64,000 bases of DNA from Cunninghamia lanceolata (GCA_027924645.1 BSBN01000888.1:16127001-16191000); one strand, 5' to 3'. Counted from the stretch's first letter, positions 9,343-21,115 are shown. Numbers and translations: made by a program. The notes: generated from the letters alone by a model not told the origin.

Positions 9343-11562
9343 GATGGTGTTGCAGTTAAGTAACATCATTTCAAAGAAGTTAAAACATAGAGATGGATTG
9401 GATAGAAAAAAGATTTTGATTTGGAAGAATAAGGTTTTGGGGATAATTGGTAAGGGTGATGCCCCGTCGAGAGGATAGGCGGGTTGCGAGAACACGGTTG
9501 TGCTCTCGAAATGGATGGAACAGATTGGTAGATGTGGTCAGAGGATAAGTGGTGGGATGAAAGTATGATGATGTTGGGAGATGATTGGTGGATGATCATT
9601 GTGCTGAAACTGAATTTGAGCAATCCTAGGTTTGATATAGCAAAGTGGATATGTTCACCAAGGTATAGAAGACCAGGGTGATGATGTTTATCCAACATTT
9701 GCATGGACTAGACATGCAAACAAAGGGATGATCTCATGCATGCCCCAGCTAGTACAACCTTGTCTAGATGGGGGAAGGGGACTCATAGCATAAGCCCTTA
9801 GTACAAAAAAGGTATGATGAACCTTAGATGCATAAGGAGATCAATATGCTAGAACCGACCCTATGATCAATCAAGATATGAATACTAGCTTGGAGTAATG
9901 AGACCAACCCACAAGCACAGCATACAAAAGCAAGACCATACCCCATTCTAGATGTTGTTGCCACATACCATGATATAATAAGATCAAGGTAGCTTTGATG
10001 TGATCTTTGAATAGGACAAAAGATAAAAATCAAAAACCAAAAGACCAATGAACCAAACAAGTAACCATTGTATCTTTTGCCAAAATGTATGATGATGTGA
10101 TATATTCTGCCTATCGTAGGAAAGATATATCCTAAGGTAGGGATTGATAGATGATTTGATGATTTTGTAAAAGTGGCTCAAGATGTGATGGTGACAAGTT
10201 GTGATTGATGTTGATTTGATAATGATTTTGATTAAGGACAATGCTTTGATAGGTGATGCGATGCGTGGATTTAGTGTAAGCATATGGATGATAGATGTGA
10301 TGATGATGTGGGATGATGATAAATGTGATGATGAGAGTGTGATGGAGCAAGTTTTATTTGTGTGATGGATAGAATATTTTTGGAATTTTGTGTGTTTTCT
10401 ATTGTTTTGGGATTTTTTGATATTTGTGATGTTTTTGGATTTTTGATTTTGTGATGTTTTTGGATTTTTTTGATTTTGTGATGTTTTTGGATTTTTTGAT
10501 TTTGTGATGTTTTTGGATTTTTGGATTTTTAAATTTTTTTATGTTTTTGGATTTTTGGATTTTTTGATGTTTTTGGAATTTTAGATTTTTTGGAAAAGGA
10601 ATGGTTTATTATGATGGTTGCCTTGGATTTCGTGTGGATAGCCTTTTCACTAGATACCAATGACAAGGGAACACCAAGTCTAGAGGTGAAAGTGATGGGA
10701 TTGGATAGGGGGATTGGATAGCTGATTCATGATAGATGGATTGCAAGATAGATGGATGGGAGATGGGGATAAGGATTTTCTCCAAGGGCTAGGTTGCAAG
10801 GAATCATATGCCCCAATGCTTAGGATTTTGCATGTTGGGCTCATGTGTGAATGGATGGTCTTTGCAATAGATGAATGGAGGATATACTTGGAAAGGAAGT
10901 ATGCCAAGAGGTTTCCAAAATGTTGTTGATATTTTGCCCTTGTCTTTATCAAGATCTAAGGTGGGAGATATAGTGGATAGAATGGATGGGGAATGATAGG
11001 ATGAATAGGGGATGGTAGATAGGAATATGATAAAATTAGGATAAGCTAGTGGATAAGATGTGCAAAGGATATGATGGATGTGGATGAAGGATACGGTTTT
11101 GCCCCCAAGTGTAGGGATACAAATTGGATGGAGAAGGGATTACGCATGATGCCCACAAGGGGTTTTCATCAAGGTACTTGCCCAAGGCACCACAAGGAGT
11201 GGTTTTCACCATTGGTTGGATTTTTTTTCTTTACTATTTTCTTGATTTTTTGATTTGTTTGCTTGTTTTGATGGAAGGGGGACTTTAGCGTCTGTTTCCA
11301 TAGCAAGGAGAAGATGGTCCCATGTTGGATAGCATTATGAACTATGATGGCATGGATTGTTGGAAGATAGGAGAAGATGGAATGGATGGTGGATAATGGA
11401 TGATGATGTGGATTATGTGGATAATGATGTGGATTATGCAAAAGCATGGACCATAGGAATGTGATGGGGAAGATATGTAGGATAGTGAATGAAAGATGGA
11501 GAGATAGGGGTATGTGGGAATGTTAAATGGTGGAGGGGAACCAAGACCAGTGGTTGCACACA
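9343..11562. other. E6 interior, non-coding 3' part with T-rich minisatellite
   Basis: No convincing gene. Short open frames here are low in complexity. A minisatellite of about 25-27-bp units (ttttggattttttgattttgtgatgt) runs from 10405 to 10593. The remainder is rich in GATGATG/ATGGAT words, giving His/Pro/Ile/Ser-rich spurious frames on the minus strand. It probably represents the decayed 3' portion of the E6 coding region plus untranslated sequence. Confidence 0.5.
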
Positions 11563-13320
11563 TCATGATGTATTTGCAAGCTTGTACTTGGGATGTGGAG
11601 TTGGGAGTAATGGGGATTGGGATGGGGGATATTTGGATGGTTGATTTGGGGTTTTAGGGACCCAAATAGACTTAGACTTTGGGGGATTTTTATATGGAGA
11701 GTGGGGTGTTTGGGATTTTGGGGTGGATTGGGATGTGGATGCCTCATTAGAGTTGAGTGATCTTTGCTTAGGGACCCACACCATTATTGTTTTTGCTTTC
11801 TCTTGTGATGGTGTGGGATTTGATAGCCTTTTTAATTTTTTAGGTTGATTGGAAGGGATAATATCCTTAGGCTTTTGTGCTTTATGATTTGAGGCATTCA
11901 AATATTTGAATCCCGTGGATTTGGTGGAAGCTTCATGTTTGAAAGATGTGTGCTTTAGCTGGTCTTGATTCGGGATTTTAGTGGACTTATGGATGGAGGG
12001 GAAAAGAGTGGATTTTTGGATAGGTGGGTGAAGTGATTTGATGATTGGGATATTGGGAGTTGGTAGGATAGGAGGTAATGTGGATTTGTGGATAGGGATG
12101 TTGGGAGTTGGTAGGATAGGAGGTAGAGTGGATTTGATAGGGATATTTGGAGTTGGAAGTAGTGGAGGTAAATTGGATGGAGGGAGATGGATGGTCACAT
12201 GCTTTTGCAAATGGTAGGATGATGGAGGAGGGATGGTGACATATGTTTTGGGAGTGCGATGAGATGCACCATGTTTGGGATTGGATGAATGGATTTTGGA
12301 AGGTGGATGGATGGTATCAACTTGTGTAGATTGTTGTTCTTGGGATGCATAGCCAAGGCCATGTGAGGATGGATAGAATGTGGTATGGATGGGCTCCAAG
12401 ATGCCTTGTTTGTGAAGGCCTAAGCCTTTGCCTTGATAGTTCATAAGTTGGAGCATGCAACATGCAATGGGATGTTTGTTGCTGTGGAAACAAGACGCGA
12501 GTCTAGTATTTGTTGGAGAAGAATAGGTGGTGGATAGAAGTTGTTCACCTCCCACAAGGGAGTCACCATGGATGAATGTGCTTGTTCCAAGTGAATAGGA
12601 GGATGGATTTGGGATGGGATTGGTAGATGGAGGTGAATGATTAATGGGGGATGGTAAAGGGGTGGTAGAAGTTGATGGGGGATCAATAAGGTGATCCATA
12701 GATGGGAGGGGATCGGGGATGGGATTAGATGGGATGGTTAAATCTTGATTAGGAGAAGGGGTTGATGTTTTAACATGCTTTGGATTTGTTTCTTGATGTA
12801 GCTCGTGTGCTTGCATGGAAGTGGAAGTGACTTGGATAGATGTGATGGGTGCTTGGATTGATGTGATAGGTGCTTGACTTATGGGTTCTTTAACATGGCT
12901 GTATGATTGTTCTTGAGTTATGATAGGAGATTGTTCAAGAGGTTTTGTAGGTGTTGGATTGCATGAGGGTGTTTGATTCCTTGCTACTAGCCAATGGATG
13001 ACATCCTTCATGAGTGTATGGGCAGAAGAACAATATAATGGATGGATAATGATGGTGGATGGTGTAGAAATAGGATTGGGATTGGATAGGTGGGTGATAG
13101 GATTAGGTAGTGATGGTTCTTGGGTGGGTTGAAGGATAGGTGTGGGATTACATGGTGGAGGGCACTCTAGATTGGTATCTCCCTTGTCAAAGGTGATTAG
13201 ATCTTGCCTAGGATAACTTGGACTCATTTGATTTATGTACAAGGGACTACTTGGACTTGCATGTGCTTCTTGTTACAAAGATGGATTTGGGCTCACTAGT
13301 GCTTGTTGGGGAGGCCATTG
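11563..13320 (-). CDS. E6 proline-rich G-patch protein (possible Gag-like product)
   Basis: An open frame of about 560 residues from 13242 to 11563. It continues upstream with one stop to at least 13320, so the true start is unclear. Composition is extreme: Pro, Ser, Thr, His and Asn dominate. Near residues 260-300 a G-patch is visible: 'YQGKGLGLHKQGILEP' followed by 'HGLGYASQEQ'. Downstream, three tandem units of about 18 residues contain 'LPPILPTPNIPI', and two 'WVPK' motifs lie near the end. There is no zinc knuckle or enzyme. Similar G-patch spacing in E1 suggests descent from a Tat-like polyprotein linker. It could bind RNA during packaging; that is inference. Nothing proves expression. 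Confidence 0.6.
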
Positions 13321-13333
13321 ATAGTCTTGGTAG

Positions 13334-13690
13334 CTAGGTGTAATGGTAGGATATGTAGACGAAAGGTGTTGGGGTTGGTATGAAGTTCAGGGTTGATACG
13401 AGGATGATGGAAGTTGATATGAGGATGATGGAGGTTGATATGATGGAAGTTGATATGAGGTTGAAGATGGTGTTTGGACTTCTTGTTGTGATATGATTTG
13501 TTGTTGATGTTGGTAAATGTGTTGATGTGATGATGATGGAGGGGTTACATAGGATAATGATTGTTGTGATATGGATTGATATAGATAAGGGTTGTGATAA
13601 GTTGATCAAGGGTTGATAGGACATGTGGATGAATTTGGTTAATATGAAGTGGGATAAGTTGATGCATAATTAGTTTGATGTGTAGATGGA
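13334..13690 (-). repeat. Heptapeptide-coding tandem repeat in E6
   Basis: Around 13380-13460 the minus strand has tandem 21-24-bp units encoding S-Y-Q-L/P-P-S-S. Less regular His/Gln/Ser-rich repeats extend to about 13690. Two stops sit between this stretch and the ORF at 13242, so it was probably the N-terminal part of the same protein before decay. Confidence 0.45.
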
Positions 13691-15590
13691 TATGATGGGA
13701 TAGGTGCTAGATAGGATGGTCATTGGACTTTGCAAGTGGCCAAGATGTGTTGGATTTCTTCCGAGAGGTATTGTATGTGTGAGGATTGGCTTGTTCAACC
13801 TATTTGAATCAATTCTTGAATGCTTTGAAAGGTTCATTGATCTAAAGGGGATTGGGTTGCATGCATGTGGTGAAGCATATGAAAGAGCTTTTGGAAGTCC
13901 TCTAAGGTTGACATGATGTCACACATGTGGTTAAATCTTAAGTCCTTTTTTGGCAAGTGCTTGGTTATGATTTGATGATGATGTGGATTGTTTGGATGAA
14001 GTTGATTAGGATGAAGGTGACTAGGATGTGCTTAGGGATGATTGGGATGGAGGTTGATTTAAGAAGGATGGAGAGAATGATGTTGTGTAATTATTAGAAT
14101 GATGTTGTTTGGATAATGATTTAGATAGAGTGGTGATGATTTGATGATGTAGGGTTACAAGGATGTGAGTAGGATTGATTATGGATGACTTGGATGTGAT
14201 TAGGATTGAGGTGGTTAAGAATGGGTGATTAGGATGAGTGTGATTGGATTTAAATGTGTTGGAATGACTTGTCTTATGTGTTTGATGTTTAGTTTGATTT
14301 GGCAATGTTTAGCAAATGATCACATCTACAAACAAGAATCACTCACACAAGACATAATCAAATTTGAAGTTTGAATTTTGAAGAATATGAGAATGATTAG
14401 ACAAGCACACTTGCAAAACAAATCAACATGCCCTAATGCCTAGTTTGATGTAAGGTATGGCCAATTAGGTTTGGTCAATGTTTAGACGAGGTTGACTAAT
14501 GATTTGAAAGGGAAATCCTATCACACAACCGGGAGAAGGGGGTAACCCACCCTTCACCTTCACTTCCCAAAGGTAGAAAGTTCTTTGGGGCTTAGCCAAG
14601 AGTGACAAGATTCCAATTTCAAAGAGGGTGTCTTTCGATTCAGCCTCAGATGAAGTCATCCCTAGGGGTGATGAAATCCCCTAGTAGACCTCCTGGGAAA
14701 GGGTAAACAAAAGCAAATCAAAGTGATGTGTTTTTGATCTCCAAGGTCACCTTGAGGTGCGAGGAGAGAGCATACACACACCCACTTGAGTCACACTCTC
14801 ACTTGTAAATTATCTCTTAGAAAAATGAAATGTGATGAAGACACGTCAAGCAGTGATTCTTTATAAATCCAAATTTCAAGATGTGATTGAAGACAAATTG
14901 TTCATTTTAAGCCCAATTTTGATATGTGATGAAGACAAATGTTTGTTTTAGAGGCCCAAATCAAAGTGTGTTTGCAATCAATGATTGAGAGATAAAGGAT
15001 GAGAAAATGGATGCACCTGATAAAATTGCTGTCCAAGCTACTATTTTTTCTGATCCTGATGTTGTTCCAGCCTAGAATGATCACCTACAAGTCACAAAAA
15101 TGACAACGAAGCAAGTAGACTAGCCAAGGAGATTGTGATGCAAAAATTGATAATTTGATAAAAATCTAATATAGATGAGATGATATAGAAAAATAGATTG
15201 CATGAATAGATTCTTCAGGAGATTCTATGTGATTTAAATTTTTTTTGGAAAAATTCAATCAAAAACGCAAAAGATATGATGATTTGAAGTTTGCAATGAA
15301 GTTTGACTTTGACTGATAAAAAGGGTAGGAAAAAGGCATAGTCACCTAATACAAACCTCACAACTATGAAGTATTCAGAGTCCTCTTTCCGATGACTATT
15401 TGTTTGCTCAATTTCACCTCCGTATGCCAAAGTTGTGTGTGTTTGAAAAAAACAACCTCCTTCGGCTTATAGAAGGCACTAGGAGACCCTGATTGTTGGC
15501 TTGTTTGCAAATAAACCACTAGTAGTTTGTTTCTGAGTGATCACATGTGGTGGTTTAGAGCAGATGGTTAATGTTTGATGTTAGCAGCCA
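13691..15590. other. E6 interior, 5' non-coding part
   Basis: About 1.9 kb with no supported gene. GATGATG/GGATTGG-type low complexity occupies 13950-14300. After that the sequence is ordinary AT-rich DNA with a Pro/Gly-coding fragment near 14465-14659 on the minus strand that I cannot assign. Confidence 0.4.
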
Positions 15591-15599
15591 AGGATTTAG

Positions 15600-15675
15600 C
15601 CCCTGGTCGCCAATATGACTAGGGGCAGACCTAGAAAAAAAAAAATGAACTTGAGGGGGCTGATTGTAAGCCCCC
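15600..15675. repeat. Two adjacent hairpins in E6
   Basis: Arms at 15600-15608 and 15617-15625 pair with one mismatch around an 8-base loop. Arms GGGGGCT and AGCCCCC at 15655-15661 and 15669-15675 pair perfectly around a 7-base loop. They mark the edge of the GC-rich island. Confidence 0.55.
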
Positions 15676-15739
15676 ACCCCTATGTACATGTGACCAAAGG
15701 CAGCGAAGTGTTTTTAGGCCTTTGTGCTAATAGTTTAGG

Positions 15740-16400
15740 GTTAATAAGAAGGGTGGTTTTTGGATGAGGCAACGTAAGGTTAAGGCCATGAGGGGGCGGC
15801 GCGTGAGGGTCGCAAGGTGGGCGATCTTGGCGGAGGGTCTGCGGGAGAAGGGAGGAGGTGGCCGTGGGAGGAGGATGGAGGTTAGGGAAGGACTGAGTGG
15901 TGGACAGGGGGTTGGTGCAGGGGCTCATAGGGTGGTGAGGCTATGGGAGAAGGGAGGAGAGGGGAGCTGCAGTGGTCGACGGGTGTAGGTCGGTAGGGAG
16001 TGGTGGCGGGGGAAGTTCTTAGCAGGTGAAGTGGGGTGGATGGGTTTTAGGTGGCGGCGACTAGGGGAGCTTTGGGTGGCGACCAGGTGGTGGTGAGTGT
16101 AGGGTTTGATGCAGAGGGTGGGTTTAGATGTCAACTTGTGTTAGGAGTAGTGGTGACCTGTGTTAGGAGTAGGGTTTTTCAGAGGCGGCATTTTAGTGGT
16201 GGCGACGGGGGTTCAGGCAGTGGCGACAGGAGGTATAAGGCGGTTTGGCCTCTAAGAGTGGTGGTGACCATGCAGAGCTATTAGTGGTGACCGGGTAGAA
16301 GATTGTAGGGAAGAGGAAACAGGGTTTGAGGGACGTCGACTCAGAGGAGGAAGCGGTGGCAACAGGGTTCAGCAGGTAGCGGCCAGGCGGCGGAAACCCT
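15740..16400. other. GC-rich island inside E6
   Basis: Strikingly rich in GGCGGCG, GTGGTGG and GGTGGTGA words compared with the AT-rich surroundings. Frames on both strands are open by composition only, with no recognisable domain. It lies in the 5' leader side of the minus-strand element. It may be a captured host fragment or a simple-sequence expansion. Confidence 0.5.
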
Positions 16401-16508
16401 GCAAAACATGATATTAACCCTACAAACACGATATTAACCCTACAAATAAATGAAATCCACAACCTAAAACAACAAATGCCATCAACCAGCAAATGCAAAC
16501 TCAGAGCA

Positions 16509-16566
16509 GTACGGATTAGTACAGACAGTCTGTACGGTATGGATCCGTACGGTACAGATCTGTACC
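16509..16566. repeat. GTAC palindrome cluster in the E6 leader
   Basis: Several GTAC words within 58 bp form nested palindromes, including the perfect 16-bp GGTACAGATCTGTACC (16551-16566) and the near-perfect GTACAGACAGTCTGTAC. It sits about 220 bp inside the element from the primer-binding end, where RNA dimerisation or packaging structures would be expected; that role is a guess. Confidence 0.6.
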
Positions 16567-16763
16567 CCCAAAAAAATTTCAAAAATTTTCAAAAAATATG
16601 ACCAACTTTATAGTCAAAATTCATGCAATCGATGTCTTGAGCGTGATGGTGAGGTTAGTTTTCACCCAGGATGCAACCTGCAATAGTTCACTTCCAAAAC
16701 TTGACAAAAATTGTTAGAAAATGAAGATTTTAACAAGAAACCTTTACAAAATGATGAGTAGAT

Positions 16764-16783
16764 TTGAGACTAGCCGTGCCAAA
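16764..16783 (-). other. E6 putative primer-binding site
   Basis: On the minus strand, TTTGGCACGGCTAG follows the LTR end ATCACA directly. The E4 LTR is followed by TTTTGGCACACTCG in the same place, supporting a shared primer-binding site. I cannot name the tRNA. Confidence 0.5.
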
Positions 16784-17683
16784 TGTGATAAGTGAAATCA
16801 AAATGAAGATTAATACTAATCAAATGCATAAACAGAATGATTATACCTTCCTTCTGACTCAAAAATCCATGCGGGAAGGAGATGCACCCAATTAGAGCTC
16901 CTCAGATGTTTCCTGTGATTAGGTGTAGATGTGGATTGCTCAATGCCTACAACATAATGTATATGAGTGATTTTGGACTTAGATGGAGATGGAGATGAGG
17001 ATGAGAGATAATTTTGGCAAAGGTTTGATGAGATGAGGAGATTGGGGAGTGATTTTGACAAAGGTTTGATGCATGAAGAGGTCTCTCCAATGGCCTAGAG
17101 AGGGGTCCAATTTATAGAGTTTTGGAGATGAGGATGGAGGGTGATGATTCATTTGATGAGATCAAGGGCTAGGAATAAAAGTGAATCTTTTATTCCTAGG
17201 GGATAAATTTAAAAATTCTCATTTTGGGAAGAGTGGAGGATAATGGGGGACAACTGAATTTTAAATTTAGTGAGTAGAGGATAGTGGGAGACAACTGAAT
17301 TTTAAATTCAGTGATTGCAGGATTGTGGGGGACAACTGAATTTTAAATTCAGTTTAGTGGAGGATAGTGGGAGACCAATGAATTTTAAATTCAGTGAGTG
17401 GATGATGAGGTAAGCAGGGTTAATTAAGTGTTATCTTAATTAACTTAAGTCTAGGTTAATCAGATAATCAGGATTTATCTTATTAACAGGGATTAGGGAA
17501 ATGGATAAATCAACTAAATAAATATTAGGAATATTCATTCAATTGATGAGGATAGGGTTGTAAGGTTAAATAGATTAATTAGGTGAATTAATTGATCACC
17601 AGGGATATGCAGATAGGGAGAGTGGATTAGTGCAGAGGTATGGAAAATTGGTTTGCAGAGCAGTCCAATTTTAGGTGTCTACA
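16784..17683 (-). repeat. E6 LTR (right copy; 5' LTR of the minus-strand element)
   Basis: 900 bp, the same length as the left copy, with the minus-strand TATA box at 17110-17116 and the tandem palindrome-bearing units at about 17229-17400. It ends ...GTGTCTACA before the duplicated ctatg (17684-17688). Confidence 0.93.
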
Positions 17684-17688
17684 CTATG
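17684..17688. repeat. 5-bp target site duplication of E6 (right)
   Basis: 'ctatg', identical to 8423-8427. The aORF frame resumes in phase directly after it. Confidence 0.95.
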
Positions 17689-20600
17689 CACCTGGTGAGA
17701 ACAATGGAAGAAGATAGAACCAAGAGACTAAGCATGGAGGCTCAGGAAGTTATCTACAGGCATGGAGCCTGGTTTATCCAATTTGCCACTTTCTCCTATA
17801 TCAGGATTGAAGGTTTTGAGGGGGAGCCTCTCATGCTCCCAAGGTACCCTACATATGCAGTTGTCCTAATGGAATTTTTAAGACAAATCTCTACAATATT
17901 GAATGCCTATAAGGAAAACAACAAGCTTCCACCAGTTTTGTTTCTAGTTGCAATGGGCTGGTATATGTGCCCAGATTCTGAGAGTATAAAAAAGGCCATA
18001 GATGGTCTAAATATAATGAATTCCCAGCCATTTCCATTAAAGAGATCATATAATCCATATGGGAGGATGTAGAAGATCATGGGGAAGCCTATCCATAGAA
18101 GACATCTTGAAGACTTCTGGGCAGATTGTGAAGATGAAGCTGAAGCCCGAAGAAGAAGGTATTAAAGGTTAACACTTAACCAAATCAGGACCTCTGATTG
18201 CATCTCCATCCCAGCACAACTGAAGAATGATGATGGAATGATAATGGCTGATGAATATGAAGAGAAAAAGATATATAATGATACCATCTCTATGCTGGAT
18301 CTCACTATACAGGAGGATATCTCCTTAGATCCATTCACAGGTAGGATATTACAACTAACCCAAGCTTGGGTGGATGAGTAGATAAATGTACTAAAGAAAA
18401 AAGGCATTGTCATCACTGTTGATAACAAGAAGAAGAGACAGGAAGTTCCTGAAGGTGAATATGATGATTTCTTGGATGAGAAGAGGAAATCCAAAGGAGA
18501 GAAGGCACCACCTCCTAAAAAAAGCAAGAGGTCTTCAAGAGGTAAAAAAACTGATCTTGAACCTAGAGGGGTTATAGTTGAGAGAGCCATAATAATAGCT
18601 GGAGATGCATCAGCATTAGAACTAGTGTCAGCCTCCTTAGTACCACCTCCTAAAGATAAACAAAAGGCTAAAAAGATTCAAAGGTCGGCTGTTGCAATAG
18701 TGGAAACATATGAGGAGGGTCAGGCCTCGCATAAAGAAGTATAAGAGGACACTCCTCTTGATGAAGAGCTGGAGGAGGAGGAAGAAAATGCTAAAGCCCT
18801 CACTAGAAAAAGAAAAGCACATCAGGTGATAGCAACTACACCTAAGAAACCAAGGACTTCTATGAGAGGTGAAATAAGACAAATCCCTATAATGCTAAAA
18901 GGGGTAGGTGGAGAAGTATTCAACAAGGAATTGCAGCATAACGTTCCACTTCCCACTATTGTAAAGTTCAAAACTGAACAAGCAGAAGAGCAAATGAAAG
19001 AAGCCTTTAAGGCAGTACAAAGTGGTCAAGTTTCATTAGATGAGACAGTTGACTTATCTGACAATGAGGTAATGAAGGACGTAGCTTCACAAAGAATGGA
19101 AACCCTTGCTGCCGGTGCCTAGATAGCTCCACATGAGACCCCATCAGTTTAGGTAGTATTAGAAGGGATGAAGCAAATAGAGCAAGAAAGAGAAGAGAGC
19201 TCGAAACATATTGCACAACAAATAGGGTTGGATACATTAGTTGATCAGGTAACAAATCCTACAGCTATAGATTTGACATATGTAGAGGATGTAGATCCTA
19301 AAAATATGGTAGGTGCACCTAAGGAAACACAGAATATTGAAGAAATCAAACAGAAAGAAATGGAGAGGAAAGGTGCAAGTATGGGTCAGCAACAACATGA
19401 TACATCAGCTGAGCCCAAAACAGTAGACGCCCGACGAAAAGACAGGGAGGATAAAGAAATATTAGGTCCTGATGACAATAAGGCTCAAGAGGTAATTAAT
19501 ACATGTCCAGAGCAGGTTATAGTTGCAGATTAGGTAGAAGAGCCTAAGGTAGATATAGTAATATCTACGGGAACTAATATGCCTCATAATGAGGAAATCC
19601 CTAAGGTAGATAAGATACCCATGAAGGAAGTACAGGATCAAGATCATGATAAACATGTAGATGATTAGCAGGATCACCCTCCAAAACAAGAAATTCCTCA
19701 ACAGGAGGATATACCCAAGGATCACCCTCATGAGGAGCATCATGAGGAAGAAATAACGAGATCACCCTCCCCATCGAACATGATGGTGGATACCAGAGAT
19801 CAGGGTGATCATCATGATGATGATGGAGAGAAACAACTAAAGGATCATGTTCCTTCATGGCTCGAGAAAGAAATTGGTGCAGAATCAGGTATAGAGGCAC
19901 AAGAATTTGATGTGTCCACATTGTTTTTAGAAACATTAATAAAGCCTAAGAGGAAGGCAAGATTAACTTCTGCAATAAGAAGGGATCCTGTGACAGGTAG
20001 GAGGACTACACAGTTAGCACTCCCTATTGTGGATAAAGAAAAGGGTAAAATCACTCTGGATGAATTCCAAATTAGCACAGTTGATCTTGGATTTGCTAAT
20101 GAGGATCAAGAGGGCCAAGAAGGTAAAGATATTATTGATTCATTAACCCAAAGGGTGAAAAGAGAGAAAGAGAAGAATAAGTAGCATAAAGAGCACATTG
20201 CTCAGCTGCATGCATATATAAGAGGGTTAATTAACCCTGACAACACATCTAGTGATCATGGAGTCCCATTGACTATAATTTCTCAGGAGGAGGTCAACAA
20301 GTTGAACCTCATGAAACATGAATCAATAATAATGTTGAAATGGATGTCATCTGTGCTTGATGGAGCTGAAGAAGTGGCAAAGGCCTCTTTAAAGAGGTGG
20401 AATTCTTTAGGCACCTCCAGGAAAAAGGTAGATAAACTGCAAATGGAGATTGGCAGGAGGTCATTTCAGTTAGAAAAGGTCATGAGCATTTTGGATGAAA
20501 TGAAGAGGATTGATCCACAGATTCTAATAAAGAATCAAGTACTGAATAATAACACAACCCTATTGATTGATATCTGGAATAAGGACATGAGGTTTGAATG

Positions 20601-21105
20601 TGATGTGCTTAAAAGATGCAATAGTAAACTCAGGAATATCAGCATGAAGTTACATGATATGATGTCCCATGAGGCTAATGTTTTGGAAACATTAGAAGGA
20701 AAGGCCGAGGGAAAGATAGAAAATTAGGATGAAGAGTTTGTCATCAAAGCTCTACATAGTAATTTCCAGCTAGTTGCTGAAGATCCTATCAACCACCTGA
20801 CAGAAGAGGTGTTGGATAAAATAATGAGAATAAAGGTTAAGGTGGAAGATTATAATGAAACATCCACCAGTAGGAGGAGTAAATTGGAATCTCTCAGGAG
20901 CAAATATCAGGTGCATAAGCATGCCATCGCCAAAGCAAGAACTCAAGATGGCGGAGAGGTGGAGAAGATAGTGCAGGCATATGAGAATATCAGGACAGCT
21001 ATGCAGGTCCATATTCAAGAAGACAGTCATCATGATGATGAAGATAGCAAAAGTTTTGAATGTGATGATCATGAAAATAAGGATGATGATGAGGATGCAT
21101 CGTAA
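17689..21105 (+). pseudogene. Extra ORF (aORF), copy A, 3' segment
   Basis: Continues the frame of 7543-8427 without any frameshift for about 1,139 codons to TAA 21103; together the two parts make about 1,434 codons. Ten premature stops fall in this part: TAG at 18070, 18379, 19120, 19150, 19531, 19666, 20182 and 20725, TAA at 18163 and 18742. The region after the insertion carries 'FATFSYIRIEGFEGEPLMLPRY', also recognisable in E3. The middle is charged (PPPKKSKRSSRGKK, runs of Glu, His-Asp repeats). From about 20269 it is helical and heptad-like (coiled coil), ending in an acidic His/Asp tail. There is no enzyme motif. It could be a structural or envelope-like accessory protein. Function unknown. 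Confidence 0.75.
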
Positions 21106-21115
21106 AGGGGATATA
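21101..21115 (+). other. Polypurine tract before the shared LTR
   Basis: 'gtaaaggggatata', overlapping the aORF stop, directly precedes TGCATCAGG. The tract at 33612-33623 is the same. The aORF therefore ends within a few bases of the 3' LTR, as the last gene of the element. Confidence 0.65.

Larger units (their letters stand above)
8428..17683 (-). mobile_element. E6: non-autonomous LTR retrotransposon with G-patch protein
   Basis: A 9,256-bp insertion bounded by two 900-bp direct LTRs (8428-9327, 16784-17683) and a 5-bp duplication. Orientation is minus: the polypurine tract abuts the left LTR, the TATA boxes read on the minus strand, and the main ORF is on the minus strand. The interior has a proline-rich protein with a G-patch but no protease, RT, RNase H or integrase, so it must borrow enzymes. 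LTR ends (TGTAGACACC...ATCACA) and the TTTGGCAC after them match E4, its likely relative. By eye the LTRs differ at about a dozen sites in the first 340 bases, mostly transitions. Confidence 0.93.

Noticed and set aside
9366..10350. Several His/Ile/Ser-rich minus-strand frames inside E6
   Set aside because: Composition follows the GATGATG/GGATTG repeats, frames overlap one another, and none contains a motif.
15764..16284. Open frames in the GC-rich block of E6 as a captured host gene
   Set aside because: Frames are open on both strands by composition, with Gly/Arg/Val runs and no recognisable domain.
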